From contig JAPDPQ010000003.1 in the NCBI GenBank assembly GCA_034506395.1, forward strand, positions 62,001-126,000: a stretch of 64,000 nt of DNA, read 5' to 3'. The notes beneath the pieces are model-generated. The model saw only the letters and a program-made list of their open reading frames with translations, did not search any database and was not told where the DNA came from. The DNA is from a candidate division KSB1 bacterium. GTDB lineage: Bacteria > Zhuqueibacterota > Zhuqueibacteria > Thermofontimicrobiales > Thermofontimicrobiaceae. Made by a program: the position numbers and the translations under genes. Shown one piece after another: positions 9,821 through 19,227 of the stretch (within the stretch, counting starts at the first letter, position 1; each line of letters opens with the position of its first letter).

Positions 9821-10836
9821 GACACAGGTTTAAAGACGACTAATTGCTCAAAAGGCTGAGACATCATAATGAAAAATTGGCCGTTGTAATGCACAAATTT
9901 ATGATACCAAGGTGAATAGACCTCTGGTACAATCGTCATGGTCAATGGAACAGCAAAGCGATAGGCAGCTATTTTATTGAACTCAAAATCGTATTGCTCG
10001 ACCAAATCAAAATATACCACTTGCTCGGTGCTCAATTTTTTATTTACTCGAACAATAAAAATTCCAGTTTCATCTACATACAGATCTTCAACCAAAGGGC
10101 CTGGCTTCTTATCCTTCAAGCGATATGGTTTAAGATCCGATGGGATTTTTCTGGCTAATAATAAATTCCCTTGAAAATCATAAATGAAACCACTATCGAC
10201 CGTGGTCGGCACATAGACGATCCGATGATCGGGGGTAACCCGAGAGAACGCAAAATCCAAATATTCTTTGCCTTGTTCCGTAGCTCGCGGCGTGCGAAAT
10301 GTGGCTATTTGCTTCCCAATCGAATCATACGTTTCCAGGCAGTAGCCAATCAGTCGGCTGTCGTACATTCGATTGATCACGAAGCTGCCATCAGAAGCGA
10401 CAGAAATATCACCTCGTCCGCGGAGGAAATGGCGAGTGACAGGCGTGCCCTTCGGCCGGAAGAATTCGAGTAACCCTAAGGTATGGACTGCCAGCAAGGT
10501 ATCGACTGGGTTTGCCGAGCATAAAGTTTCATAATTTCCGCTGCCATAGCCGGCAATATTATTCACAAAATTTCCCTGTGGATCAAATCTCACAACCCCG
10601 GGGCCAATAACATCCACCACAATGATATCACCCTGAGCAGTCACATCGAGATCGGTGACCTTGCCAAAATAACTATCCATTTGTTCAGCAGGAATATTTA
10701 GACGAAAATCGGTGAGCACCATTCGATAAGTGGGAATTTTTTCGCCGCAGCAGAAAAGGCTCAGAAGCCACAGTGCGGCAAAAAATCCAGCAACTCTCAG
10801 AAGATATTTTTCATTCAAAATTCGCAATCCAGTCAT
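9817..10836 (-). CDS. Six-bladed beta-propeller lipoprotein
   Basis: This 339-residue protein has a hydrophobic N-terminus ending in a lipobox-like LLSLFCCGE, so it is probably a lipoprotein anchored at Cys 29 or 30. The mature part has repeated beta-strand units of the NHL/6-bladed propeller kind (such as VTDLDVTAQGDIIVVD and LYVDETGIFIVRV). Similar propeller lipoproteins in FCB bacteria are usually annotated only by fold. It overlaps the SGNH-TPR gene by 4 bp (GTGA) and is first in the coupled four-gene set running down to 3542. A strong promoter lies just upstream, leaving a leader of only about 20 bases and no clear Shine-Dalgarno. Confidence 0.75.
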   Translation of the reverse strand: MTGLRILNEKYLLRVAGFFAALWLLSLFCCGEKIPTYRMVLTDFRLNIPAEQMDSYFGKVTDLDVTAQGDIIVVDVIGPGVVRFDPQGNFVNNIAGYGSGNYETLCSANPVDTLLAVHTLGLLEFFRPKGTPVTRHFLRGRGDISVASDGSFVINRMYDSRLIGYCLETYDSIGKQIATFRTPRATEQGKEYLDFAFSRVTPDHRIVYVPTTVDSGFIYDFQGNLLLARKIPSDLKPYRLKDKKPGPLVEDLYVDETGIFIVRVNKKLSTEQVVYFDLVEQYDFEFNKIAAYRFAVPLTMTIVPEVYSPWYHKFVHYNGQFFIMMSQPFEQLVVFKPVS

Positions 10837-10861
10837 AAAAAAAATCGCATGTCCAGGTTCA

Positions 10862-10890
10862 AATATAGCAACAAGCTAATACTTTGTCAC
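10862..10890 (-). promoter_or_regulatory. Promoter for the beta-propeller/SGNH/MFS-SpeE/GWxTD set
   Basis: On the minus strand the sequence reads GTGACA, 17 bases, TATATT, followed by TG. Both hexamers match the sigma70 consensus at 5 of 6 positions, and the -10 extended to TATATTTG also fits the Bacteroidetes TAnnTTTG element. Transcription would begin near 10855, about 20 bases before the lipoprotein start codon. Confidence 0.6.
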
Positions 10891-10993
10891 TGAGGTCATG
10901 ATGCATAAAACAATTATCGATCGGTCGGCATCATAACAGTTTGCTATCACCAAAAGCAAGATATCAAATTTGCCCAATTGCAGATGAAAAGAT

Positions 10994-11025
10994 GGGGGAC
11001 TCGGATGAAACACTTCCGAGTCCCC
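10994..11025 (-). terminator. Hairpin after the cassette A PorV gene
   Basis: A perfect 12 bp stem (GGGGGACTCGGA paired with its complement) with an 8-base loop lies about 40 bp past the PorV stop. On the minus strand it is followed by ATCTTTTC, a modest T-rich run. It probably ends the TonB receptor-CTD protein-PorV transcript and separates it from the next promoter at 10862-10890. Confidence 0.6.
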
Positions 11026-11065
11026 CGATCAGAACCATTCAGTCAATCGAATATACTGGACCAGG

Positions 11066-12118
11066 TTAGAATTTGAATGTCAATGAAAAACGATTGACAT
11101 CATCGAGGACGTCGAATTTGGTCCATGTGTAATCGATGGTCAGACGGTAATTGCTATAAGGAACATCGAGGCCAGCGCCCAACGAAATGCCTTCATCCGT
11201 GCGGTTATAGGTTTGCTTGCTCAGCCAAGAGTCCCGATAAACCTTTTCGTTCGGATAATAGACACTGCGGGACAGGAACTGATCCTGTGTGCCCATGAAA
11301 TTGAATTTGTACCCGGTTCGCACGAAGAAGGTTTTGAACAGATGCGCCTCTAAACCGCCGAGAACCATTTGGTCAGCATCGAGCGGTTTGGCCGCATCCA
11401 CATAGCCCTTCAGGCCAAACAGGTCGGAATTGATCATGCTATAGGAAGCGCCGAAGCTAAATACCAATGGCAAATAGATCGGCACATAATAGTACGACAT
11501 GTCCTGGCCCAGATTCTGAATTCTGGCACCAATAGTCAGATCGCGGAATCCGATTTGATAGATCGCGCCGAAGTCCATCATGAACGAGTGAATTCCGACC
11601 CCGTCGATGGTTTCGCTATAGTACTTGGCAGTCAAACCCAAGGACAATTTGTCGGTGAATTGCCGCGCGTAGCTCAGCGCGATGAAATTGGAATTATAAT
11701 CGAACGTTTCGCTGGTGACGTATTCCACACCCTTCAGCCCAGGCTGGATGTCGCGGTTGGCAATGATGTCACCCACCCCAGCGATCATGCCACCGATCGC
11801 GATCGTTCCCAGATTGCCGAACGAGTGAGCCACTGCGAAAGCATTGTGGTTAAGATCGGCAATCCAGTTGTTATAAGAGAAAGTGAGTTGGGTTTCGCCA
11901 GATTTTAGCACCACGCCGGCGGGGTTCCAGAACAACTGGTTCACATCGCCCTGGGTGGTGGTCATGGCGCCAGCTAAGGCCGCCGCTTTTGCGCCAACGG
12001 CAACTTTTAGTATCGCGGCACCGGATGTCCCAGTCTTTTTCATTTCCTGTCCAAACCCGCTGCCTACGAAAATGAATAATGTCAGAATAAGCAGCGTGGA
12101 GATTATTTTATGTCTCAT
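11066..12118 (-). CDS. PorV/PorQ family outer-membrane protein (cassette A)
   Basis: A signal peptide is followed by the family hallmark AAILKVAVGAKAAALAGA and NQLFWNPAGV, then a beta-barrel with alternating aromatic strands ending FSLTFKF. These proteins are 14-stranded FadL-like barrels. PorV of type IX secretion shuttles C-terminal-domain cargo to the attachment complex. I chose the ATG at 12118 (MRHKII) because an ATG 9 bases earlier sits almost on top of the AGGAG site. The gene follows a secreted protein with a C-terminal sorting-like domain and a TonB receptor. Dedicated handling of that neighbour is an inference. A second copy of this arrangement lies at 20904-28466. Confidence 0.85.
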   Translation of the reverse strand: MRHKIISTLLILTLFIFVGSGFGQEMKKTGTSGAAILKVAVGAKAAALAGAMTTTQGDVNQLFWNPAGVVLKSGETQLTFSYNNWIADLNHNAFAVAHSFGNLGTIAIGGMIAGVGDIIANRDIQPGLKGVEYVTSETFDYNSNFIALSYARQFTDKLSLGLTAKYYSETIDGVGIHSFMMDFGAIYQIGFRDLTIGARIQNLGQDMSYYYVPIYLPLVFSFGASYSMINSDLFGLKGYVDAAKPLDADQMVLGGLEAHLFKTFFVRTGYKFNFMGTQDQFLSRSVYYPNEKVYRDSWLSKQTYNRTDEGISLGAGLDVPYSNYRLTIDYTWTKFDVLDDVNRFSLTFKF

Positions 12119-12165
12119 AGAGCACATTCTCCTATTTCATTGGTTTCAAAATTTATCATTTACCA

Positions 12166-14694
12166 TTAGCGCATTATTGCTAAATAGCCAGTCTGCTTGC
12201 CTCCGGGATATTCGGCCACCCAGATATACAATCCGCTCTGGACTTCGGGACCATCTTTGGTGAACATATCCCAGAAAACTGTTCCGTTTTGTGGATCAAG
12301 GCCATAGTATTCAATGACGTCCATGATTTGGCCAGAGAGATCAAAAATTGTGATCTTGGTGTTTAGCGGCAAGTTGTAGAACACCACTTTATGCTCCAGG
12401 CCGACATCATGCGGGGCCTGAACTTTATAGGGATTGGGTTTTACCGCGATCTGCTTTTTGCCACTGGTTAGCTCTTTGACATCGGCTCGCGGCAAATTCA
12501 GCACGAATGGGGCACCCATATTTTTGCGACCAACCGCATCGGTCGGATAATCGGTAGCTGAGGTCGCAAACGGATAGGTCCCCATCCATTCGCCCCAACG
12601 TCCATTGAAATTGTCCTTGCCACTCTCCAGACTGGTGAAGGGACGTCCAGCGATCGTACCAGTTTCGTTGTCGAAAGCAGCGACATAGTACCAATAGGTA
12701 TAGCCGAACCGCGCCTCTTTCGATTCGTCGATCCAGGCGTATTGATAAGTAGCCTTATCGGCTCCAGTATTGGCGTACTTGCTCAATTCGGCCTTCGGGA
12801 TGTAGGCCATTAGTTTCCACGGTCCATGGAATCCGGGATCCCAATCGAGATCGAAGCCGGGCGGTACGCTGTTGTTCGGGTTAATGGGTTCGCAGAATTT
12901 GGCTTCTAATTCATCGTCGCTCAGACCGATGTCGTTGGGTCCTTGATGATGATAGCGATCGAGGAATCGAGTGCCAAATTTGGCGGAATTGTATTTCGGG
13001 TAAGCAGTGACCCGATAGATCTTATAACCAGCGAAATCTGGAGCGGATTCTGCCCGATTGTCCCAAACAATCAATGGTTTCACAGTAAGACCCGAGGGTT
13101 CCTGGTATTCCACGGCGCTCACTTTCATATCAGGCATTGGCGGCGGCAATGGGACTTTCCAGTTGTTTTGGTACGCCCAGCGTGCGGCTTTCAGAGCATT
13201 GCGCACGCCTTTCAAACGATAACCAGCGTATTCGACCGCCACAACTGTAATAGTCTCGCCGACCTCAAGCGAGAAGGGCCCAACTCCCACCGAAGCCCCA
13301 GAATCGAAGTTATAGATGGTCTTAGGCGTTCCGCCCTTGGTCCATAAATCTTCAGCCGGGATCTTCGGCTCGGGCGTTCCAGGGAAGTTCTTCTCCCAGT
13401 TCTCGAACCAGAAATTGGTATATTTCATATCGCCCATCGGTTGTCCACCCTTGATCGGTAGATTTTTGAATGATACTGGATCGCCGACGGTGTAAAGCGA
13501 TGGGTTTGAGGTATCGAAATAGTTCGGATCTGGCTTCAGCACTTTGCCTTTCAGTTTTGCTGGATCTTCACTCTTGCCACCCTCTTCGTAGAACACACCG
13601 GTTGCCATGACGAAGTGTCCATATGGCTCGCCGATCTTGGTCCTATTCCGGGTGACATACCAACCTCGTTGGGCACCTTCGCCAATGGGATGGCTGCCGT
13701 AAATGGTCAGCTTATCAGGAGCAGAAGGACCTGCATCCATTCCACCTTGCTTTACGGCGATAAAGTGCTGACCGTTCCAGATGTCAGAGAAAATGCCCAG
13801 GGCGCTGCGATAGGCGACCTTTCGTTTGCCATCAGCCGCCCAGCGATTGGCGTCAAGATCACTCTCAGCGATACCGGTCGCCCAGCACATCGGAACATCC
13901 CAAGGGTTACCATCGGGATCTGGGCTGGCATCATATCCGGAGAGCCGCGATGCAGGCCAGGAACCCCAACTCCAGCGGCCACCACTAATCGAAATCCGCA
14001 TGCTACCGAAGGTCTCTTCGCTGAAATGCATGGCCAGTGCTTCGATCTTGTGATTCTGTCGATCGATCACACCATCGCAGTTGTTGTCCTGAACGCCGGT
14101 ATTGGTGAGCTCGAACTCCATCGCAATAAAGTCGTTCATATTCGCTTCGTTGAAACTGAAAGCGCGAATCCGACCCTTCACGTCCACACCGATATTGGTG
14201 GGCATGAAGAACTCATATAATTGCTGGGTCCGACTGGCATCGGTCCACAGCGCTGCACCTTTGGCATTGCCAGTCGAAGTCGGTTTCTTATCGGTATTGC
14301 CCATCGAAGCCATCCAGAAAGCGTTGCAGTAATTCCGATAATTGGCGGTATCACTGGCAACGGACTTTCGGTATTCACCGATCGGTTCGGTGGGATGATA
14401 TTCGGTCATGATCAGGTTGGTGTTCCAGGTTAAAGTGAAGATATCACCAGATGGGTAATGGAAAGTAGGGGTATTCCATTGCCGCTCGAAATTGCCCATT
14501 CGGACAATCAAAAAGTTTTTCAATACGTCAGTCTTAGATTCGCTGTAATATTTATTGATGCCGCTGGGCATAAAACTCTCCCACAGGTCGCCGCAACAGA
14601 TCACGCCGATGCCGGGGTAATCTATTGCCAGCGCAGAGGCACTCAAACCCATGAGAAAGATGATCATGAGGATCGATAATTTCTTTTTCAGCAT
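12166..14694 (-). CDS. Large secreted protein with C-terminal FlgD-like/type IX sorting-like domain (cassette A)
   Basis: This 842-residue protein has a clear Sec signal peptide (cleavage near ASALA-ID). The long N-terminal part has no family I can name. A fibronectin-like region follows from about residue 520. The last ~85 residues form an FlgD-Ig/sorting-like domain: KPNPYKVQ, then KITIFDLSGQ, VFWDMFTKDG and SGLYIWVAEYPGG. This architecture is typical of cell-surface cargo in FCB bacteria. The start has AGGAG 7 bases upstream. It sits between a TonB receptor and a PorV-like protein and has a longer functional counterpart at 22052-25402. It could be the surface partner of the receptor or a secreted structural protein; the sequence does not decide. 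Confidence 0.8.
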   Translation of the reverse strand: MLKKKLSILMIIFLMGLSASALAIDYPGIGVICCGDLWESFMPSGINKYYSESKTDVLKNFLIVRMGNFERQWNTPTFHYPSGDIFTLTWNTNLIMTEYHPTEPIGEYRKSVASDTANYRNYCNAFWMASMGNTDKKPTSTGNAKGAALWTDASRTQQLYEFFMPTNIGVDVKGRIRAFSFNEANMNDFIAMEFELTNTGVQDNNCDGVIDRQNHKIEALAMHFSEETFGSMRISISGGRWSWGSWPASRLSGYDASPDPDGNPWDVPMCWATGIAESDLDANRWAADGKRKVAYRSALGIFSDIWNGQHFIAVKQGGMDAGPSAPDKLTIYGSHPIGEGAQRGWYVTRNRTKIGEPYGHFVMATGVFYEEGGKSEDPAKLKGKVLKPDPNYFDTSNPSLYTVGDPVSFKNLPIKGGQPMGDMKYTNFWFENWEKNFPGTPEPKIPAEDLWTKGGTPKTIYNFDSGASVGVGPFSLEVGETITVVAVEYAGYRLKGVRNALKAARWAYQNNWKVPLPPPMPDMKVSAVEYQEPSGLTVKPLIVWDNRAESAPDFAGYKIYRVTAYPKYNSAKFGTRFLDRYHHQGPNDIGLSDDELEAKFCEPINPNNSVPPGFDLDWDPGFHGPWKLMAYIPKAELSKYANTGADKATYQYAWIDESKEARFGYTYWYYVAAFDNETGTIAGRPFTSLESGKDNFNGRWGEWMGTYPFATSATDYPTDAVGRKNMGAPFVLNLPRADVKELTSGKKQIAVKPNPYKVQAPHDVGLEHKVVFYNLPLNTKITIFDLSGQIMDVIEYYGLDPQNGTVFWDMFTKDGPEVQSGLYIWVAEYPGGKQTGYLAIMR

Positions 14695-14751
14695 TACGTT
14701 TCTCCTAAATTTAACCAGATTGAGAAAGCTTATTCACTAGTGATTGAAAGA

Positions 14752-17706
14752 TCAGAATGACACTTCAAATCCGACGTACATCTCGCGAGCGATACCAGCT
14801 AATGGGCTGCCGTATTGATCCACTGGACGATTCAAGATGCCCCATGGATTCTTGTTGAGCTCATAGAGATTGCTATCGCCGTAATTATCGAAGGTCAGGA
14901 TGTTCTCACGGTTGAATACGTTCAACATTTCGAAGAACAAACCACCGCGAATGCCAGCCACCTTCACATATTTCGTCAGCCGCATATCCACTTGGAAGAA
15001 ATACTCGCCCATCAGCATCTCTTCGTAACGGAGATTGGTGACGTTCAGCTTCTTCTGGTAGCGCCATGGGCTCTTATAGGTGGCAATGGTCGACAGCTTC
15101 ACATCAAATGGGAAATCCCACAATAATGACAATTTTCCCTTCCAATCATTGTAGCCGCGAGAATAGGTCGGCCAAATATAAACCACGTCCCAGTCATAAT
15201 CCTTGGTGGCATTGTTATAGCTCAAGCTGGTGGTAAAGGCCGCATCCTGGTTGATCCCCGCTCCACTGATCGAAGATTTGTCGTAGGCATAGGAAATGCT
15301 CAAGTTTCCAGACAACCCGAAGACACCGAAATACCGTTGCGGCGTGGGACGCTTCCAGAAATTGAGTTCTAGACCTCGGCTATCTCGGTAGCCCCAATTG
15401 GTGTAATAAGTGTATAGCGAGAAATCTGTCTTTGTCAGGGATTTGTCCTGGTTAATGCTATATCCAATGGCGGTTCCATTGCGAACGTCTCGGTAGTAGG
15501 CTGTCAGATCGACACCAAAATCGTTCGTGATCGCCATATTGACGCCGATCTCATAAGCAGTCGCTTTCTCGGGATCAGGATCGGAGTTCCAAACGGCGGG
15601 CAATGAGACATTCGCGAACGAGCCGTAGTTCTGCAACCAATAGCCCAAATTAGGCTGGGTGGTATAAATGCCCCAGCTATAATGCATAGCTGCATTTTCA
15701 GTAATCGGATGGGAAATACCAATGCGCGGACTGACATAATAATGGGTCTTAGACTTTTTGGTAGCATTCCAAACATTGACAGCCTGACCATTGGCAAAAG
15801 TATCCCATTTCACAGGAGCAAAGAAGTTATCCCAGAATTTGGTATCCAAATTGTAGGCATCAAATCTTGCGCCCAGATTGACGATAATCCCTTCAAATTC
15901 GATTTTATCTTGCACAAAGCTTCCGAACGACCAGGGATTGATATCGTAAATCACGGTCTCAAATTTGAATGACGGATCTGGGAAGCCAACGCTGGATTTG
16001 TGGGAGAAGCGATCGATATTGTGGAGCTTATATTCCAAACCAGCTTTCAACTGATGATGGAAACTCACTTGATTGGTGTAATTGGAAGCCAGCGTGAGTG
16101 TGCTGGTCTTGAGATTCTCATAATGATAGCCAGCTAAGCCGAAACGAATCTGGTTCTGGAATCCAGTTACTTGATAATTCGGATCATTGCCCGGAGCCGT
16201 ATTGAAGATACGGGTATTGGGGTCGTTTAGATATTTGTCGGCTTTCTCTTTGGTGTCCAGAATTAGCCAGTCGCCGTATTTATCATATTGCAGTTTGTCA
16301 TCGACTGGTTTGTAGCCCCAGGTCCGTTCGTTGCCCACGTAGCTGATGGTGGTCTCCAAGAAACTTGCTGGGTTGAACACATGCGTGTGCTTCAAATAAG
16401 AGGCCAATCCCATGCGATCCCAAACTGGTTGTCCTTCCAACCAGAATTGATAGACGTATGAGTACGATCGGTTGGTCCAGCCGAGCAATTGACCCCAATC
16501 ATCCACTTTGCCAAACAGGGTCAGCCGATCCGAACCTGTAACATCGTAATTCAACTTCAACGAAAGCCCGAGCTGTCGCTGGAATTCACCCGGGAACCGG
16601 CCATGGTCATTTAGGAAATTCCCAGCGAAGAAGAAATTTCCTTTTGATGTCATAGGCCCACCAAAGCTGAATTCAGAGGTGATGCGAGGCTTTTCGCCAT
16701 ATTCGTATTTGCCAGGCTCCCAAGTCATCAATGCAGCGAGGGCAGTGTTGCCGCCGTTGATTAACGCTTGTTTATGGGCCATATAAAGATCTGCTGCAGT
16801 TTTGCCTTCGGCCACCACAGCGTTGTAGCAATCTGGGCCTGCATGATCCAAACCACCTAAGCTGGAACGCACAAACAGTTTGCCAGAATAGGTCTTTCCA
16901 CCGCTTTTGGAGGCAATATTGATCACACCAGCCGAGGCGCTATATTCGGCATTGAATGTCCCAGCAATGACATTGGCTTCAGCCACCGTGCTCTGGTCAA
17001 TTCCGACAGCGGTTTGCACCATTTCAGCGGAACGACCTCTCACATCGAGATTCGATTCAGAATTGAATTCACCAGTGGTCGTGGATCCCAACGGATTGGG
17101 ATTGCGCTTCACATTGGTGTAGCCATCTGTTCCACCGCCAGCGGCAAACATGATGTCCGTAATATTGACCCCATCGATCATATAGGCCACGCCGACTTTA
17201 TTGGCGCCACGCATAGACTGGGTGGTGACTGAGGTCTGCAAGATTTCGTTCAACGTATTAACGGGGAGCACGTTATTGACAACTTCCTCAGCGAAAATGA
17301 CTTTGGTCGCCGTCATGGTCTTGTCCACTGGAGGACGCTCGGCCACGATTGAAATAGTTTCACCCTCGATCACGGTCTCCTTCATTTTAAAATCGACTTT
17401 AGTGGTAGCGTCCAACTGAACCCGAACATCCTTCACCTCTTCAGTGGCAAAGCCCATAAAGGTGACTCTCAGGGTATAATTTCCTGGGGGGACATTCAAG
17501 ATGAAGTACTGGCCTTGCGCATTGGCGGCAGCTCCCATGGTCGTCCCAACCACCTGAATTTGAGCGCCTGGCAATGGCTCACCAGTCTCCTGATTTGTCA
17601 CCGTCCCTGCAATTTTTCCCAAAGCAGCATAGGACGGCATCGAGAAAACCAAAATGACGCCTATAGCACAAACTATAGACAAAACTTTGAGATTCTTCAT
17701 CGACAT
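14752..17706 (-). CDS. TonB-dependent receptor with carboxypeptidase-regulatory N-terminal domain (cassette A)
   Basis: After a signal peptide comes a carboxypeptidase-regulatory-like beta-sandwich (GKIAGTVTNQETGEPLPGA through FMGFATEEV), then a plug domain (VAYMIDGVNITD, NVIAGTFNAEYSASAGVINI) and a large C-terminal barrel ending in Phe (MYVGFEVSF). The family imports bulky ligands across the outer membrane using TonB energy. No clear TonB box is visible, so some members may act without it. I placed the start at 17706 (MSMKNLK), where GGAGG lies 6 bases upstream; a longer frame begins at 17754 but has no such site. It is the first gene of cassette A behind a long leader with a terminator. Confidence 0.9.
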   Translation of the reverse strand: MSMKNLKVLSIVCAIGVILVFSMPSYAALGKIAGTVTNQETGEPLPGAQIQVVGTTMGAAANAQGQYFILNVPPGNYTLRVTFMGFATEEVKDVRVQLDATTKVDFKMKETVIEGETISIVAERPPVDKTMTATKVIFAEEVVNNVLPVNTLNEILQTSVTTQSMRGANKVGVAYMIDGVNITDIMFAAGGGTDGYTNVKRNPNPLGSTTTGEFNSESNLDVRGRSAEMVQTAVGIDQSTVAEANVIAGTFNAEYSASAGVINIASKSGGKTYSGKLFVRSSLGGLDHAGPDCYNAVVAEGKTAADLYMAHKQALINGGNTALAALMTWEPGKYEYGEKPRITSEFSFGGPMTSKGNFFFAGNFLNDHGRFPGEFQRQLGLSLKLNYDVTGSDRLTLFGKVDDWGQLLGWTNRSYSYVYQFWLEGQPVWDRMGLASYLKHTHVFNPASFLETTISYVGNERTWGYKPVDDKLQYDKYGDWLILDTKEKADKYLNDPNTRIFNTAPGNDPNYQVTGFQNQIRFGLAGYHYENLKTSTLTLASNYTNQVSFHHQLKAGLEYKLHNIDRFSHKSSVGFPDPSFKFETVIYDINPWSFGSFVQDKIEFEGIIVNLGARFDAYNLDTKFWDNFFAPVKWDTFANGQAVNVWNATKKSKTHYYVSPRIGISHPITENAAMHYSWGIYTTQPNLGYWLQNYGSFANVSLPAVWNSDPDPEKATAYEIGVNMAITNDFGVDLTAYYRDVRNGTAIGYSINQDKSLTKTDFSLYTYYTNWGYRDSRGLELNFWKRPTPQRYFGVFGLSGNLSISYAYDKSSISGAGINQDAAFTTSLSYNNATKDYDWDVVYIWPTYSRGYNDWKGKLSLLWDFPFDVKLSTIATYKSPWRYQKKLNVTNLRYEEMLMGEYFFQVDMRLTKYVKVAGIRGGLFFEMLNVFNRENILTFDNYGDSNLYELNKNPWGILNRPVDQYGSPLAGIAREMYVGFEVSF

Positions 17707-17813
17707 AACATTCCTCCACATTATTTGGATTGATTGATTCATTACCAAAACCATTTGCAGCTTATCGATCGCTTCTTTTTTCGCTCGCCTCCTTCAATGT
17801 TCTAAGTTAAAAA

Positions 17814-17882
17814 TCAACGCCCAATTTTAACTTCAGCCTTAATGAATCTCCTTATCATTCTGATATCAATCATCACCTCCTT
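17814..17882 (-). promoter_or_regulatory. Leader element with a full anti-Shine-Dalgarno match and a 19-codon mini-ORF
   Basis: On the minus strand AAGGAGGTGAT (17882-17872) matches 11 bases of the complement of the 16S rRNA 3' end. An ATG begins only 2 bases after its GGAGG and opens a 19-codon frame ending at 17814. That spacing is too short for normal initiation, so the site may be a ribosome standby or regulatory site rather than a leader-peptide start. A similar element lies in the cassette B leader. The match is seen directly; the role is inferred. Confidence 0.4.
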
Positions 17883-17910
17883 CAAAAACTCGTTATCGAA
17901 GCTACCCTTG

Positions 17911-17973
17911 AAAAAAAAACGGCGAAAAAGCAACCCTTTTAGCCTTCGAACAAAAGGGACTTTTTCGCCGTTT
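17911..17973 (-). terminator. Intrinsic terminator inside the cassette A leader (candidate attenuator)
   Basis: A two-part hairpin has a perfect 14 bp outer stem (AAACGGCGAAAAAG paired at 17917-17930 and 17960-17973) and a 7 bp inner stem (CCCTTTT with AAAAGGG). Read on the minus strand, the hairpin is followed by an uninterrupted run of T residues at 17919-17911. It lies about 200 bases downstream of the promoter at 18173-18201 and 205 bases upstream of the TonB receptor start. It would therefore stop leader transcription unless it is bypassed. Terminator function is well supported; regulation is inferred. Confidence 0.8.
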
Positions 17974-18172
17974 GAATTTTGAACAGAAGATCAGCTTGGT
18001 CTATCAAAGTTGCTGAGTTTATCATTCCTCTACTATCGTTGGGTTGGAAAATTCATCTGAACAACTTGATCAAACCATCTGGTGCAGATTTATCATTTGA
18101 TTTAGAACAAAAGGCTCACCCTATCGGGATAGTATCAAAAGCCTGCCTTATTCACATCATAAAATGACGCCA

Positions 18173-18201
18173 AATATACAAAATAAAATGTGTTTTGTCA
18201 A
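18173..18201 (-). promoter_or_regulatory. Strong promoter for cassette A leader
   Basis: The minus strand reads TTGACA, 17 bases, TATATT, then TG. The -35 is a perfect consensus, and the -10 matches at 5 of 6 and also fits TAnnTTTG. Transcription would start near 18166, giving a leader of about 460 bases before the TonB receptor. This leader contains a nested hairpin near 18085-18145 (AGGCT...AGCCT around CTATCCCGATAG) and the terminator at 17911-17973. No riboswitch class was recognised in it. Confidence 0.75.
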
Positions 18202-18334
18202 GCGTTTTTTTTTATTTTTTGTAACGGTCTCGAAAGCAACACCAACATCTTAATATCACAGATCGATATTCATCTTCGATATGTATCGGCTTTATCTGCT
18301 CTATGAAAAATTTTTTAAATTGCGATTCTAATTT

Positions 18335-19105
18335 TTATTTTTTCGGCATCGGGAGGAAGATGTGATAAAGCTCATAGGTGCTCTTTTGAAACGTCTTAGG
18401 ATTCCCCTTCAGCAGCAGATCGTAGTCGGAAATCGCTCGTACCAAACCCAATTCTGGCTCAAAATAATCGCTCGCTGTCCCAATTTTGTGGAACAGCGTA
18501 TCATTGCTGGTCTCATCATACAATAGAAAGCTGATGGGTTGCCAAGTGACCTGTCGAACCTTCAATTTTTTGGTTCTGTCTTCTGGAACTATCACCTCGG
18601 TCCATCCTTTATATTGAGCTGAACCCGAAAATTCATAGCGCAGCTCGTGATCGCGACCATCTGGACCTGGAGCAGTAAATGTTGTGTCCTTCCTGAGCTC
18701 CCATGAGGTATTCACTCCATCAGTGACTTTAATAACAGGTTTCCAAAATGCCAGGATGACCGAGTCTCGATAGGCGAACCCACAACTGACCGCCAGCGCC
18801 GCCAAATCTGTGGGAATTTTGTTCCAAATTGTACAGGAGTCATCAGTGTAAAAGCTGCACAAGGCACCTTTCTCAATATAGTAATGAATGACCTTGCCTG
18901 CAACAGTATCACTGTAGATGTAGCGACGCTCCGAATAATCAAATGGGTAAAGAATTTGGTTGTTTCGATCGGTGACGTAACTGATGAAATTGAGTTTTGC
19001 TCCTTCTCTAACAGGATAGAACACAGCGCACGGCTCTTTTTTTTTGCCGCAATTAAAGCTGATGATCAAGATTATTGCGATTAGAAACCATAATTGTTTT
19101 TTCAT
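18335..19105 (-). CDS. Lipoprotein of unknown function (cassette B)
   Basis: This 256-residue protein has a lipobox (LIISFNC, Cys 19) after a short hydrophobic signal, so it is an inner- or outer-membrane-anchored lipoprotein. The mature part is mostly beta-strand with paired Cys residues (such as SFYTDDSC) and no named domain. It lies about 120 bp downstream of the GWxTD gene on the same strand and is probably the last gene of that unit. Its Shine-Dalgarno is weak (AAGAG). I do not recognise the family. Confidence 0.75.
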   Translation of the reverse strand: MKKQLWFLIAIILIISFNCGKKKEPCAVFYPVREGAKLNFISYVTDRNNQILYPFDYSERRYIYSDTVAGKVIHYYIEKGALCSFYTDDSCTIWNKIPTDLAALAVSCGFAYRDSVILAFWKPVIKVTDGVNTSWELRKDTTFTAPGPDGRDHELRYEFSGSAQYKGWTEVIVPEDRTKKLKVRQVTWQPISFLLYDETSNDTLFHKIGTASDYFEPELGLVRAISDYDLLLKGNPKTFQKSTYELYHIFLPMPKK

Positions 19106-19227
19106 TTCAGCTCTTTTTATCTTTAAAACGCCTTTTGTTTGTCAGCCAGGATTAGTAATTTATGATAAAGCGAACCAGTCTCCGCATCATTCTCGATGGT
19201 TAGGCGCTATAACTTAAGAGCGCTAAC

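Noticed and set aside
13615..14220. 201-codon plus-strand frame inside the cassette A secreted protein gene
   Set aside because: It lies wholly within a well-supported minus-strand gene and has no protein-like pattern.
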